Source of the DNA: Sphingorhabdus sp. EL138
Lineage (GTDB): Bacteria > Pseudomonadota > Alphaproteobacteria > Sphingomonadales > Sphingomonadaceae
DNA: 64,000 bases
Assembly (NCBI RefSeq): GCF_945862485.1
Contig: NZ_CAMAYF010000003.1
Span: 62,001-126,000 of the forward strand
Reading direction: 5' to 3'
The notes under the pieces are model-generated. The model saw only the letters and a program-made list of their open reading frames with translations. It was not told where the DNA came from and searched no databases. Made by a program: the position numbers and the translations under genes. Positions 16,977 through 26,644 of this stretch are shown here, piece by piece (position 1 is the stretch's first letter; every line of letters begins with the position of its first letter).

Positions 16977-18611
16977 GTGCAGAAAATCTCCGCCCTGCTT
17001 CATCGTTTTCCGCGCTGGACCGCTATCGGCGCTGGTGCATTGTCGGCTTACGGCTTTGAACCTTGGGGGCTTTGGCCGCTGACGCTCCTTTGCTTTGCGT
17101 TACTGATCCACCTGATCGCGCATGCCCAAAAAACAAAGCGCGCTTTTGCGATTGGTTGGCTTTTCGGCGTCGGGCATTTCACCTCTGGCAATCAATGGAT
17201 TGCGGTCGCCTTCACCTTTCAGGCGGCGATGCCGATTTGGCTGGGTTATATCGCTGTCGTGGGGCTTGCGCTCTATTTGGCGGTGTACCCCGCCTTGGCA
17301 GCCAGTGGCGCTTATTGGTTGCGCCGTTTCTCGGCGAAAATTGTGGGTCCTTCTCGCGCAGGCGAAGGGGACGCGGCGGAAGCTTCTGTACAAACACTCC
17401 CGCTCATCTTGGCCTTTGCGGGTCTTTGGATCCTCACCGAATGGCTGCGCAGTTGGGTGTTCACCGGCTATGTCTGGAACCCGCTCGCGGTCGGATTTGT
17501 TTCGCACTGGTTTGATCTTTGGCTTCCGGCAATCGGGACCTACGGCGCTGGGGGGCTGATGATCTTGGCCAGCGGTGCGATGGCGCTGCTCGGCAGTCGT
17601 CGTTGGACAAACGGATTTGTTTTGGCGGCGATTGTCGGCGTGGCCATTGTGTCGTCGGCCAAAATGTATGTGACGGAGCCGTCGCTCAGCGATCGAACCG
17701 CCGTCACTGTGGTGCAACCCAATATCTCCCAAGCCGACAAATATGCGCCCGGCTATGACGCGCTGAATTTCGCCAAGCTGGCGATGCACAGTCGCCCGCT
17801 GCCAAATCAAGCGCCGCGCCTGATCCTTTGGCCGGAGGCCGCTATTCCGGACTATCTGGAGGACGGATATCCTTATCGTTTTTATTACGGGCAGCCGGGG
17901 GAGAGCGCCGCTGGCGCACGCGCACGGCTCACCACGCTGATGGCCGATGATGATGTGTTGGTGACGGGTGCCAACCGCCTTATTTTTGAAAAACGTGCAT
18001 TGGTAGCCGCGCGTAACAGCGTCTCCGCCATGGACGCTTATGGCCGGATACTTGGCCATTATGACAAGGCGCATTTGGTGCCTTATGGCGAATATCTGCC
18101 CTTACCATGGCTGTTGAAACCACTTGGGTTGGCGCGATTGGTGCCGGGCAGCCTTGATTTCTGGCCTGGGCCAGGCGCGCGGACCATGACCGTGACCGTT
18201 GACGGCAAGCCTGTAAAAATTGGCATGCAAATTTGTTATGAAATGATTTTCTCCGGCCAGACGGTGGACCGCAAAAACCGGCCCGATTTCATCTTCAACC
18301 CGTCCAACGACGCATGGTTTGGTCCCATTGGCCCGCCGCAACATCTGGCACAGGCCCGGCTGCGCGCGATTGAGGAAGGCTTGCCCGTCATCCGGTCCAC
18401 GCCCACGGGGATAAGCGCGATAATCGACGCCGATGGCCGGATATTGCACAGCCTGCCCTTGGGTACGGATGGCCGCATCGATGCGTTTTTGCCGCGCGCC
18501 AAAGCACCAACCCTGTTCGCGCGATTTGGGAACATCATTCCGCTGGCTCTGGCGGCGCTGCTTATCCTGTTGGCATTGTTACCGCTTGCTCACCGTCGCG
18601 CTTCTCGCTAA
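16977..18611 (+). CDS. lnt: Apolipoprotein N-acyltransferase
   Basis: The 544-residue protein has an N-terminal block of membrane segments followed by a nitrilase-type domain. Catalytic features visible are LWPEAAIPD (glutamate), a PYGEYLPLPW segment and the nucleophilic cysteine in QICYEMIFSG near residue 420. Lnt adds the third acyl chain to diacylglyceryl lipoproteins on the periplasmic face of the inner membrane. The start is a GTG at 16977; the length is normal. It lies 60 bases upstream of metK on the same strand. Confidence 0.95.
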   Translation: MQKISALLHRFPRWTAIGAGALSAYGFEPWGLWPLTLLCFALLIHLIAHAQKTKRAFAIGWLFGVGHFTSGNQWIAVAFTFQAAMPIWLGYIAVVGLALYLAVYPALAASGAYWLRRFSAKIVGPSRAGEGDAAEASVQTLPLILAFAGLWILTEWLRSWVFTGYVWNPLAVGFVSHWFDLWLPAIGTYGAGGLMILASGAMALLGSRRWTNGFVLAAIVGVAIVSSAKMYVTEPSLSDRTAVTVVQPNISQADKYAPGYDALNFAKLAMHSRPLPNQAPRLILWPEAAIPDYLEDGYPYRFYYGQPGESAAGARARLTTLMADDDVLVTGANRLIFEKRALVAARNSVSAMDAYGRILGHYDKAHLVPYGEYLPLPWLLKPLGLARLVPGSLDFWPGPGARTMTVTVDGKPVKIGMQICYEMIFSGQTVDRKNRPDFIFNPSNDAWFGPIGPPQHLAQARLRAIEEGLPVIRSTPTGISAIIDADGRILHSLPLGTDGRIDAFLPRAKAPTLFARFGNIIPLALAALLILLALLPLAHRRASR

Positions 18612-18623
18612 GGGCGCATCACG

Positions 18624-18643
18624 ATATAAAGAATTCTTTATAC
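18624..18643. promoter_or_regulatory. Palindromic operator upstream of metK (SahR-like)
   Basis: ATATAAAGAATTCTTTATAC is an inverted repeat with a single mismatch at its ends, 28 bases before the metK start. Its form is like the pseudopalindromes described for SahR, an ArsR-type regulator that responds to S-adenosylhomocysteine and controls methionine-cycle genes in Proteobacteria. The palindrome is seen directly; the regulator assignment is inference. Confidence 0.55.
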
Positions 18644-18671
18644 GCAGACACAGCAATAGACTGGAAAAACC

Positions 18672-19880
18672 ATGCGCTCAAATTACCTCTTCACGTCCGA
18701 ATCCGTGTCCGAAGGACATCCTGATAAGGTTTCGGACCAGATTTCCGACGCCATCGTCGATCTGTTTTTATCCAAAGACCCCGAAGCGCGCATCGCGTGC
18801 GAAACATTGACCACGACGCAATTGGTTGTGCTCGCGGGCGAAATTCGCTGCAAAGGCGTATATGAAAATGGTCAATGGGCCCAAGGTGCCAAAGAAGAAA
18901 TCGAAGCCACCGTCCGCCGCACCGTCAAGGAAATCGGTTACGCGGAAGACGGCTTCCACTGGGAAACCCTGCGTTTCGAAAATAACCTGCACGGCCAGTC
19001 TGCGCACATCGCGCAGGGCGTAGATGCCTCAGGCGACAAAGACGAAGGCGCTGGCGACCAGGGAATCATGTTCGGTTATGCATCCACCGAAACGCCTGAC
19101 CTGATGCCAGCGACGCTGGATTACAGCCACAAGATCCTGGAGCGCATGGCCGCCGACCGTCATTCGGGCGTCGCGCCTTTCCTTGAACCCGATGCCAAAA
19201 GCCAAGTGACCTTGCGCTACAACAGCGAAGGCAAGCCAGAGGCCGCGACCGCTATCGTCGTGTCCACACAGCACGCGCCGGGTTATGACCAAGGTGCGAA
19301 GGAAGCCGAGCTGCACAATTATGTGAAGAGCGTCATCGCGGACCTGTTGCCGGCAAGCCTGCTGACCGAAACCGTATATCACATCAACCCAACGGGCAGC
19401 TTCGAAATCGGCGGACCTGATGGCGATGCTGGCCTGACCGGCCGTAAGATCATTGTCGACACCTATGGCGGCGCGGCTCCACATGGTGGCGGCGCATTCT
19501 CGGGTAAGGACCCGACGAAGGTTGACCGTTCTGCCGCCTATATCACGCGCTATCTGGCGAAGAATATCGTCGCCGCTGGCCTTGCCACACGCTGCACCAT
19601 TCAGCTTGCTTATGCCATTGGCGTGTCAAAGCCATTGTCACTGTATGTCGACACGCACCGCACTGGCACGGTCGGCGATGATCAGATTGAAGCGGCGATC
19701 ATGGGCATCGCGAAATTGGGCGGGCTTACACCGCGCGCTATTCGCACGCATCTTGGCCTGAACAAGCCGATTTACCGCAAGACCGCCGCTTATGGCCATT
19801 TCGGTCGCAAGCCAGAAGGCGACTTCTTCCCATGGGAACGCACTGACTTGGTCGAGGACCTCAAAGCAGCGCTGGCTTAA
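18672..19880 (+). CDS. metK: S-adenosylmethionine synthetase
   Basis: The 402-residue enzyme starts with [13 protein letters not shown] and contains [12 protein letters not shown] (about residues 122-133) and [19 protein letters not shown], the ATP- and methionine-binding signatures of MetK. It makes SAM from methionine and ATP. SAM is used by the adjacent trmB product and the MidA-like methyltransferase. Length is normal. An inverted repeat 28 bases upstream suggests transcriptional control by a methionine-cycle regulator. Confidence 0.98.
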   Translation: MRSNYLFTSESVSEGHPDKVSDQISDAIVDLFLSKDPEARIACETLTTTQLVVLAGEIRCKGVYENGQWAQGAKEEIEATVRRTVKEIGYAEDGFHWETLRFENNLHGQSAHIAQGVDASGDKDEGAGDQGIMFGYASTETPDLMPATLDYSHKILERMAADRHSGVAPFLEPDAKSQVTLRYNSEGKPEAATAIVVSTQHAPGYDQGAKEAELHNYVKSVIADLLPASLLTETVYHINPTGSFEIGGPDGDAGLTGRKIIVDTYGGAAPHGGGAFSGKDPTKVDRSAAYITRYLAKNIVAAGLATRCTIQLAYAIGVSKPLSLYVDTHRTGTVGDDQIEAAIMGIAKLGGLTPRAIRTHLGLNKPIYRKTAAYGHFGRKPEGDFFPWERTDLVEDLKAALA

Positions 19881-19891
19881 TTAAACTTGCA

Positions 19892-19921
19892 GGGTGGCGG
19901 CTGAAAGTTTAGCCGCCACCC
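19892..19921 (+). promoter_or_regulatory. Strong hairpin between metK and trmB
   Basis: GGGTGGCGGCT and AGCCGCCACCC form a perfect 11-base-pair stem around an eight-base loop. No T-run follows, so it is not a classic terminator. It ends two bases before the likely trmB ATG at 19924 and occupies its ribosome-binding region. It may stabilise the metK mRNA end or restrain trmB translation. Confidence 0.5.
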
Positions 19922-19923
19922 GC

Positions 19924-20628
19924 ATGACTGCGAACAAAATCGGTGATCCAACGACCTTGAACCGCCTCTATGGCCGTTCAAAGGGTAAAAAGCTGCGTTC
20001 CGAGCAGAATGACTTGGTCGATAATCTTCTGCCACAGATTTCGGTGCCAGACGAAGGGCCGCTGGGAAGCAGAGAGCTGTTCGGAGACGACCGCGCGATG
20101 CATTTCGAAATCGGTTTTGGCGGCGGCGAGCATTTGGCGTTTCGCGCCGACCTGCTGCCCGATCATGGCTTTATTGGTTGCGAGCCGTTTTTGAACGGCG
20201 TTGCGCAAGCTTTGTCACATATAAAAGAAGGCGGATTGCACAATGTGCGCCTCCATATGGGTGATGCACTCGAAATATTGCGCCGTGTTCCCGACGGGTC
20301 ATTGTCCTTCGTCTATCTGCTGCATCCCGACCCTTGGCCAAAGGCGCGGCATATAAAGCGCCGGATGATGAATGACGGGCCAGTCGATTTGATTGCGGCA
20401 AAACTAAAACCCGGCGGCGAATTCCGCTTTGGCACGGACCATCCTGTCTATGTCCGCCACGCGCTGATGATTATGCAGCGGCATCGGCCACAATTTGATT
20501 GGCTGTGCAACACCGCGTCCGATTTTCAGAACCGCCCCGGCGGCTGGCCCGAAACCCGCTATGCGGCAAAGGCGCGCCGCCTTGGGCATGAAGTATGGTA
20601 TTTCCGCTATCGGCGCAAAGAAACCTAA
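19924..20628 (+). CDS. trmB: tRNA (guanine-N7-)-methyltransferase
   Basis: The 234-residue protein carries the TrmB signatures FEIGFGGGEHL (SAM binding), GCEPFLNGVAQAL, and LLHPDPWPKARHIKRRM. TrmB methylates G46 in the variable loop of tRNAs. An in-frame GTG at 19894 would lie inside a strong hairpin stem, so ATG 19924 is preferred. There is no clear Shine-Dalgarno because the hairpin ends two bases upstream. It follows metK, its cofactor source, by 43 bases. Confidence 0.93.
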   Translation: MTANKIGDPTTLNRLYGRSKGKKLRSEQNDLVDNLLPQISVPDEGPLGSRELFGDDRAMHFEIGFGGGEHLAFRADLLPDHGFIGCEPFLNGVAQALSHIKEGGLHNVRLHMGDALEILRRVPDGSLSFVYLLHPDPWPKARHIKRRMMNDGPVDLIAAKLKPGGEFRFGTDHPVYVRHALMIMQRHRPQFDWLCNTASDFQNRPGGWPETRYAAKARRLGHEVWYFRYRRKET

Positions 20629-20719
20629 GCCGAAGATAAACATTCGACGAAATTGGCGAAGCGTTCGACGAGAGACGATGCACGTGGTGCAAGCGGCGCA
20701 AAATGCGGTATGACAGGAT

Positions 20720-21847
20720 ATGGAGAGAGCTACTTCCCCGCATCCGCTCATTGGCCACCAGATGGCATTGCTAACCATCATTGGCTTTTGGGCATTTTAT
20801 GCGCTGATCTTGTCGCTGCGCGCCGCATTGCTGGACTTCCCTGCGCAAGCGGTCTTGTTCGAACGTCGCTTGATCGTGGCGTTGGTCGGCGTGCTTGTGA
20901 CATGGCTGCTCTATGTCGGTTTGCGTATGGCTGACCGCCGCTCCCTTGGCTTTCGGGTTAGTCTGGCCTTCGTTGGGGCCATTCCGTGTGCCATGCTTCT
21001 GGCATCCGCCAATTTCTATATCTTCAACCTATATGACCCCGTTAGCTTGTTTAAAGACCCAAGCATTGGCCGTTCGGTTGAAGATCTAAAGGCGCAATTG
21101 GGCCTGTCCTTTTGGCAGGAAATTGCCGATATTTCGGTAACGCATTATTTTTTCCTAATCGCATGGGGTTCGCTTTACGTTGCCATTGGCTATGCGCGTG
21201 AAGTGCGCGAGGCCGAGCGCAAAACCTCCCGCTTTGCGCAAGCGGCGCAAGATGCCGAACTGCGGTCCTTGCGCTATCAGGTCAATCCGCATTTCCTGTT
21301 CAATACGCTCAATTCGCTATCCAGCCTCGTCATAACCGGAAAGCCCAAAGAGGCCGAAGCGATGATCCAGAATCTGTCCAATTTTTATCGAACAAGCCTG
21401 TCGTCCGATCCGCTGGACGATGTTACCCTTGCAGAAGAAGTCGAGCTCCAGCGGCTCTATCTCGAAATTGAAAGCGTGCGTTATCCCAAAAGGCTACGTG
21501 TCAAAATCGACATTCCAGATGCCTTGATGGCGCAGCATGTGCCCGCATTGATCCTGCAACCTTTGGTCGAAAACGCGATTAAATATGGTGTCTCGCGCAG
21601 CACCCGTCCCGTAGCATTGTCCATCAGCGCCAAAGCTGAGGGCAATGTTCTTATCCTCAGCGTGCGCGATGATGGCGAAGCCGTCGATCCAGAACATATT
21701 GGCGGAAATGGTATTGGCTTGGCCAATGTCCGCGACCGATTGGAGGCACGCTATAAGTCGGCCGCGCGCTTGGATGCGCAGGCGATTGCGGGCGGCGGCT
21801 TTGTCGCCATGCTGACCTTGCCCCTAAGCCGGAGGATAACCCCATGA
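20720..21847 (+). CDS. LytS/YehU-type sensor histidine kinase
   Basis: The 375-residue protein has an N-terminal membrane region of about four segments. The His_kinase domain carries its phospho-acceptor in LRYQVNPHFLFNTLNSLSS (near residue 191), and the ATPase domain contains VENAIKYGV and GIGLANVRDRLEARY. The family signals to a LytTR response regulator, here encoded immediately downstream with an ATGA overlap. The stimulus is unknown; the N-terminus has no recognisable sensory domain. Confidence 0.93.
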   Translation: MERATSPHPLIGHQMALLTIIGFWAFYALILSLRAALLDFPAQAVLFERRLIVALVGVLVTWLLYVGLRMADRRSLGFRVSLAFVGAIPCAMLLASANFYIFNLYDPVSLFKDPSIGRSVEDLKAQLGLSFWQEIADISVTHYFFLIAWGSLYVAIGYAREVREAERKTSRFAQAAQDAELRSLRYQVNPHFLFNTLNSLSSLVITGKPKEAEAMIQNLSNFYRTSLSSDPLDDVTLAEEVELQRLYLEIESVRYPKRLRVKIDIPDALMAQHVPALILQPLVENAIKYGVSRSTRPVALSISAKAEGNVLILSVRDDGEAVDPEHIGGNGIGLANVRDRLEARYKSAARLDAQAIAGGGFVAMLTLPLSRRITP

Positions 21848-22587
21848 AGCGGCTGCGGACGTTGATTGTCGATGACGAGCCGCTGGCCATTGAACGCTTA
21901 CAAATATTGAGCGCGGATCATCCGACGATCGAAATCGTCGGCACAGCAAATGACGGTTTGGAGGCGCTGCGTATTGCCCAGACATTGACGCCGGACTTGA
22001 TTTTTCTCGATATTGGCATGCCTAAAATGGACGGCATCAACGCCGCCCGCGCCTTGGGGTTGATGCCGAAAAAGCCCGCCATCATCCTGATCACGGCGTA
22101 TGATAATTTCGCGGTTGAGGCGTTTGACCTCGACGTTGTGGATTATGTGCTGAAACCTGTGTCGAGCGAGCGTCTTGGCCGCGCAATCGCCCGCGCATCT
22201 GGTGCGCCTGAGGCTGAGGCGGCTGTGCCCGAGGTTTCGGCAAAAACGCATAGCCGATACGCGCATGAATTTTGGGTATCCCACCGCGCGGAGCTTATTC
22301 GGGTCGCGGCGATGGACATTGAACGGATTGAAGCCGAGCGGGATTATATGCGGCTGCACACCAATGGCCGCAGCTATTTGCTGCACCAGACGATCTCTGC
22401 GCTGGAGCAAAGATTGGACCCCGAACAATTTCAACGCATACACCGCAGCCATATTGTCCGGCGCGATCTCATCACGGGTCTTCGGCATGAAGGTGGCGGG
22501 GTCTGGCACGCTTTGCTGGGTGAGGATCAGGCAATGCGCATCGGGCGGAAATATCTCGCTGACGTCAAACGGCTTGCCGGAAAATAA
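21844..22587 (+). CDS. LytTR-family response regulator
   Basis: The 247-residue protein has a receiver domain with the acidic pair at residues 10-11 and the phospho-acceptor Asp56 (LIFLDIGMPKMDG). After a short linker, a LytTR DNA-binding domain occupies about 147-247 (AAMDIERIEAERDYMRLHTNGRS). It is translationally coupled to its kinase. Target genes are not evident. The neighbouring genes on the same strand do not suggest an obvious regulon. It ends at a strong terminator. Confidence 0.95.
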   Translation: MKRLRTLIVDDEPLAIERLQILSADHPTIEIVGTANDGLEALRIAQTLTPDLIFLDIGMPKMDGINAARALGLMPKKPAIILITAYDNFAVEAFDLDVVDYVLKPVSSERLGRAIARASGAPEAEAAVPEVSAKTHSRYAHEFWVSHRAELIRVAAMDIERIEAERDYMRLHTNGRSYLLHQTISALEQRLDPEQFQRIHRSHIVRRDLITGLRHEGGGVWHALLGEDQAMRIGRKYLADVKRLAGK

Positions 22588-22617
22588 AAAACCCCGGCAG
22601 CGGTCTACCGGGGTTTT
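22588..22617. terminator. Intrinsic terminator between the LytTR gene and the UrcA gene
   Basis: AAAACCCCGG and CCGGGGTTTT form a 10-base-pair stem with a 10-base loop. The T and A flanks make it usable from both strands, ending the LytS/LytTR transcript and the convergent UrcA transcript. Confidence 0.85.
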
Positions 22618-22632
22618 AGGGGTCAATAGTGA

Positions 22633-22974
22633 TCAGTTCGTAGCGACGCTTGCTCGGCTATCGAAAGCAAGGCCGCGCTTTTCCAGATAGGTAGCGACAA
22701 TGCGCTCCCGCGTTGGCGCAACCTGACGATAGGCGGCGGCTTCGCAATTCTGTTGGTCTTGGCGTTCGGCCAATGTCCATCCGCGCGGGGTGCCGCATAC
22801 TTGCTTCACAGCCTGCCGGATACGTGTGTCGAGCTGTGTGCGTCCTTGTACCGACGAAAGATCAAGATCGGCGTGACGCACTTCCTGCGTTTTTGCATTG
22901 GCCATGGCAGGTGTGGTGACCATCACGGCAGAGGCAAGGGTTAACGATAACATCATGTGCTTGGGGAGTGCCAT
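22633..22974 (-). CDS. UrcA-family secreted protein
   Basis: The 113-residue product starts at ATG 22974 with an AAAGG 10 bases upstream. The track frame extends further, but those residues do not look coding. A signal peptide (about 25 residues, ending AMANA) is followed by the UrcA pattern, with HADLDLSSVQGRTQLDTRIRQAVKQVC and a second cysteine further on (NCEAAAYRQ). UrcA proteins are small periplasmic proteins, common in sphingomonads and of unknown function. Confidence 0.85.
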   Translation of the reverse strand: MALPKHMMLSLTLASAVMVTTPAMANAKTQEVRHADLDLSSVQGRTQLDTRIRQAVKQVCGTPRGWTLAERQDQQNCEAAAYRQVAPTRERIVATYLEKRGLAFDSRASVATN

Positions 22975-23233
22975 AAATATACCTTTCAAATTGGCCGCTG
23001 CATTGCGCAGTCCGCCAAAGGGGGGGAGAGGGTGCAGGCGGACATGCATCCGAAGCTGGGGAGCATTAAAGGCAGCCCGCCTACGGACAGATAGATACAC
23101 TGACTGTATTACCCATGCATGACAGTTTCGATGAAGCGCAAAGACAGTCGATGAGCCGACCAAAGTCACCGCGAACGCACCAAGCTGATCGACCAACGAC
23201 CAAAATGGCCACTTCGTCGATGAAATTATGCTT

Positions 23234-24241
23234 TTAAATCAATCCCGCAAGCGGACTGGAGGGATCGGCATACATACGCCGGCCCATTCGGCCCGCCAGA
23301 TAGGCCATCCGGCCTGACTGGACCGCCAATTTCATCGCCGTTGCCATGGCGATAGGATTTTTGGCCTCGGCAATCGCGGTGTTCATCAACACGCCTTCGC
23401 AGCCCAGCTCCATCGCGACGGCAGCGTCGGACGCCGTACCCACGCCCGCGTCAACCAGAACCGGAACCTTCGCGCCTTCAACAATCAAGCGGATCGTCAC
23501 GCGGTTTTGGATACCAAGCCCCGAACCAATCGGCGCGCCCAACGGCATCACGGCCACGGCGCCAGCATCTTCCAATTGCTTGGCGGCAATGGGGTCATCG
23601 ACGCAATAGACCATCGGCAGGAAACCTTCCTTGGCCAAAACCTCGGTCGCCTTTAACGTTTCGCGCATATCGGGATAAAGCGTCTTCGCCTCGCCCAATA
23701 CCTCCAGCTTGACCAGATCCCAGCCGCCAGCTTCGCGCGCCAACCGCAAGGTGCGGATGGCATCATCGGCGGTGAAGCATCCGGCGGTGTTCGGCAAATA
23801 AGTGTATTTTTTGGGATCGATATAATCGGTCAGCATCGGTGCCTTAGGGTCTGACACATTGACGCGTCGCACGGCCACGGTGATAATCTCCGCACCCGAC
23901 GCCACAAGCGCAGCGGCGTTTTGTTCAAAATCCTTATATTTGCCGGTCCCGACAATTAGCCGCGAATGAAAATTGCGCCCCGCCACGGACCAGCTGTCAT
24001 TCGGGGCACTGTCCTGCCCGCCGCCGACAAAATGGACGATTTCCAAACGGTCACCATCTGCCAAGACCACGTCTTCCAACGTTGAGCGCGAGACTATCTC
24101 CAAATTGCGCTCCACCGCGACCTTTGCCGGATCAAGTCCAATATCGCGGACCAGATCGGCCACGGTGGCATGGCTACGAAAACGGCGCAGATCGCCATTG
24201 AGCGTCAGGGAGATAGTATCGGAGGACAGGGTAGAAGTCAT
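23234..24241 (-). CDS. thiG: ThiS-ThiG fusion: sulfur carrier plus thiazole synthase
   Basis: The 335-residue protein fuses two thiamine-pathway modules. Residues about 7-75 form a ThiS-like ubiquitin fold ending in the GGG of HFVGGG. From about residue 82 the ThiG TIM barrel follows, with the Schiff-base lysine in [10 protein letters not shown] and the phosphate-binding [11 protein letters not shown]. ThiS normally donates sulfur from a free C-terminal Gly-Gly thiocarboxylate; here that end is continuous with ThiG. ATG 24241 is preferred over the upstream TTG at 24253. It is divergent from aroQ. Confidence 0.9.
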   Translation of the reverse strand: MTSTLSSDTISLTLNGDLRRFRSHATVADLVRDIGLDPAKVAVERNLEIVSRSTLEDVVLADGDRLEIVHFVGGGQDSAPNDSWSVAGRNFHSRLIVGTGKYKDFEQNAAALVASGAEIITVAVRRVNVSDPKAPMLTDYIDPKKYTYLPNTAGCFTADDAIRTLRLAREAGGWDLVKLEVLGEAKTLYPDMRETLKATEVLAKEGFLPMVYCVDDPIAAKQLEDAGAVAVMPLGAPIGSGLGIQNRVTIRLIVEGAKVPVLVDAGVGTASDAAVAMELGCEGVLMNTAIAEAKNPIAMATAMKLAVQSGRMAYLAGRMGRRMYADPSSPLAGLI

Positions 24242-24329
24242 TTCATCTCGCAATTTTTATTCACGTGCATATAGTGACGGGCGGGCGGTGTGCGCAACCG
24301 CTGCTTTGACATTATCTGGGGAATATACT

Positions 24330-24770
24330 TTGGCTGACCAGCCGATAATCTTTGTTCTAAATGGACCAAATCTCAATTTGCTGGGCACAAGAGAGCCCGA
24401 AATTTACGGCACCGATACGCTGGACGATATCGCTGGCCATTTGGACGACCGCGCGCGCGCCGCAGGGGCCGTCATTGATTTTCGGCAGTCTAACCATGAA
24501 GGCCATTTGATCGATTGGCTGCATGAAGCGCAGGCCGTTGGCGCAAAGGCGGTATTACTCAACGCCGCAGGATACACCCACACATCCATCGCGATCTTGG
24601 ACGCGATCAAGGCGATTAATGTTCCGGTATTTGAAGTGCATTTATCCGACCCGCATCAACGGGAAGATTTCCGGCATTTGAGCTATGTTAGCATGGCCGC
24701 GAAAGCGGTGTTTGCGGGGCATGGCGCAAAGTCTTACGAACTGGCGCTGGACGTAGCGTTACAACTTTGA
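24330..24770 (+). CDS. aroQ: Type II 3-dehydroquinate dehydratase
   Basis: The 146-residue protein has the family start FVLNGPNLNLLGTREPEIYG with the catalytic tyrosine, then NAAGYTHTS and HLSDPHQREDFRH with the catalytic histidine. It converts 3-dehydroquinate to 3-dehydroshikimate in the shikimate pathway. The start is a TTG at 24330, with GGGGAA about 10 bases upstream. The reading frame continues upstream without support. It precedes accB by 42 bases, an arrangement that is common in alphaproteobacteria. Confidence 0.94.
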   Translation: MADQPIIFVLNGPNLNLLGTREPEIYGTDTLDDIAGHLDDRARAAGAVIDFRQSNHEGHLIDWLHEAQAVGAKAVLLNAAGYTHTSIAILDAIKAINVPVFEVHLSDPHQREDFRHLSYVSMAAKAVFAGHGAKSYELALDVALQL

Positions 24771-24812
24771 CATTAGGCGCTCCAAAGTAATTCAGGGGCC
24801 AAGGAGTTTTAC

Positions 24813-25292
24813 ATGGCGGCAAAGACAGGAACCACTGGCAGCATGCAGGTCGACACAGACCTCGTCCGCGAACTGGCGGCGATGCTGAATGACACAGGTC
24901 TTAGCGAAATTGAGGTTGAGGACGGCGAACGCAAAATCCGCGTATCCCGCAATATGACCGCTGTGGCCACACCGATGATGGCCGCGCCCGCCGCGGCGCC
25001 AGCTGCCGCTCCCGTAGCCGCCGCAACAGCTGCCGCGCCAAGCGCCCCTGCCGTTTCCGCCAACGCGATGAAGTCACCGATGGTCGGCACTGCCTATCTG
25101 ACGCCTGAGCCTGATGCAGCGCCCTTTGTCAGCGTCGGCCAACAAGTGAAGGCGGGCGACACTGTTTTGATTATCGAAGCGATGAAGGTCATGAACCCAA
25201 TTGTCGCCGCCACGTCTGGTACCGTCACCGAAATCTTGGTCGAAAGCGGCCAGCCGGTTGAATTTGACCAACCCCTGATGGTGATTGCGTAA
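24813..25292 (+). CDS. accB: Biotin carboxyl carrier protein of acetyl-CoA carboxylase
   Basis: The 159-residue protein has an N-terminal domain, an alanine/proline-rich flexible linker (about residues 55-88) and a C-terminal biotinyl domain with the biotin-accepting lysine in [10 protein letters not shown]. It carries CO2 between biotin carboxylase and the transferase in fatty acid synthesis. AAGGAG precedes the ATG. It is two bases upstream of accC. Confidence 0.97.
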   Translation: MAAKTGTTGSMQVDTDLVRELAAMLNDTGLSEIEVEDGERKIRVSRNMTAVATPMMAAPAAAPAAAPVAAATAAAPSAPAVSANAMKSPMVGTAYLTPEPDAAPFVSVGQQVKAGDTVLIIEAMKVMNPIVAATSGTVTEILVESGQPVEFDQPLMVIA

Positions 25293-25294
25293 AC

Positions 25295-26644
25295 ATGGCC
25301 ATTGAAAAAATCCTTATCGCCAACCGTGGCGAAATTGCGCTGCGTATTCACCGTGCGGCGCATGAAATGGGGATCAAGACGGTCGCGGTCCATTCCACCG
25401 CAGACGCCGACGCCATGCATGTGCGGTTGGCGGATGAGGCCATTTGCATCGGGCCGCCTTCTGCGACCGACAGCTATTTGAACATTCCGGCGATTATTTC
25501 CGCCGCCGAAATTAGCCATGCCGACGCGATTCACCCCGGCTATGGTTTCTTGTCGGAAAACGCGCAATTTGCCGAGATCGTCGAAAGCCATGACATCACA
25601 TGGATTGGCCCCAAGCCCGAACATATCCGCACCATGGGCGACAAGGTCGAGGCGAAGCGGACCGCAGGCGCACTGGGCTTGCCGCTTGTCCCGGGTTCCG
25701 ACGGCGCAATTGAGGATGTCAATGAAGCCAAAGCCATAGCGCGCGAAATTGGCTATCCGGTGATTATCAAGGCCGCCTCTGGCGGCGGCGGGCGCGGCAT
25801 GAAGGTCGTGAACAGCGAAGAAGAGCTAGAGACCCAGATGCAGCAAGCAGGGTCCGAAGCAAAAGCCGCCTTTGGTGACGCGACGGTGTATCTTGAAAAA
25901 TATCTCGGCAACCCGCGCCATATCGAATTTCAGATTTTCGGTGATGGTAATGGCAATGCCGTGCATTTGGGCGAGCGCGACTGTTCCTTGCAACGACGGC
26001 ACCAGAAAGTGTTGGAAGAAGCGCCCTCGCCTGTGCTGGCAACGGCCGAGCGGGATCGCATGGGCAATATCTGCGCCAAGGCAATGGCCGATATGGGCTA
26101 TCGCGGCGCAGGCACCATCGAATTTTTGTGGGAAAATGGTGAATTCTATTTCATCGAAATGAACACACGGTTGCAGGTCGAACATCCCGTCACCGAAATG
26201 ATTACGGGCATTGACCTGGTGCGCGAACAAATCCGCGTGGCCGAGGGTAAACCGCTTTCGTTTAAGCAAGAGGATGTGACCTTCACGGGCCATGCGGTGG
26301 AATGCCGGATCAACGCCGAAGACCCCCGCACCTTCATGCCGTCACCGGGCACCGTAAGCTGGTATCACCCGCCCGGCGGGCTATATGTCCGCGTCGATAG
26401 CGGCCTCTATCATGGCTATAAAGTCCCGCCTTATTATGACAGCATGATTGCCAAGCTGATTGTCTATGGCCAGACGCGCGAAGGGTGCCTGATGCGCTTG
26501 CGCCGTGCGCTGGGCGAATTTGTGATTGAAGGCATGAAGACCACCATTCCGTTGCATCAACGGCTTTTGGAAGAGCCTGATTTCCAGAACGGCAATTACA
26601 CTATCAAATGGCTTGAAGAATGGCTGGCGAAGGACGCGGAATAA
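25295..26644 (+). CDS. accC: Biotin carboxylase subunit of acetyl-CoA carboxylase
   Basis: The 449-residue protein begins with [16 protein letters not shown], has the ATP-grasp glycine loop [10 protein letters not shown], the catalytic [16 protein letters not shown] block and a C-terminal domain with [12 protein letters not shown]. It carboxylates biotin on AccB at the cost of ATP, the first step of malonyl-CoA formation. Length is normal. Its 3' end overlaps the start of the VanX-like gene by 25 bases. Confidence 0.98.
   Translation: MAIEKILIANRGEIALRIHRAAHEMGIKTVAVHSTADADAMHVRLADEAICIGPPSATDSYLNIPAIISAAEISHADAIHPGYGFLSENAQFAEIVESHDITWIGPKPEHIRTMGDKVEAKRTAGALGLPLVPGSDGAIEDVNEAKAIAREIGYPVIIKAASGGGGRGMKVVNSEEELETQMQQAGSEAKAAFGDATVYLEKYLGNPRHIEFQIFGDGNGNAVHLGERDCSLQRRHQKVLEEAPSPVLATAERDRMGNICAKAMADMGYRGAGTIEFLWENGEFYFIEMNTRLQVEHPVTEMITGIDLVREQIRVAEGKPLSFKQEDVTFTGHAVECRINAEDPRTFMPSPGTVSWYHPPGGLYVRVDSGLYHGYKVPPYYDSMIAKLIVYGQTREGCLMRLRRALGEFVIEGMKTTIPLHQRLLEEPDFQNGNYTIKWLEEWLAKDAE

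Noticed and set aside
17100..18074. 324-codon minus-strand frame opposite lnt
   Set aside because: Antisense of lnt with arginine-rich, domain-free sequence.
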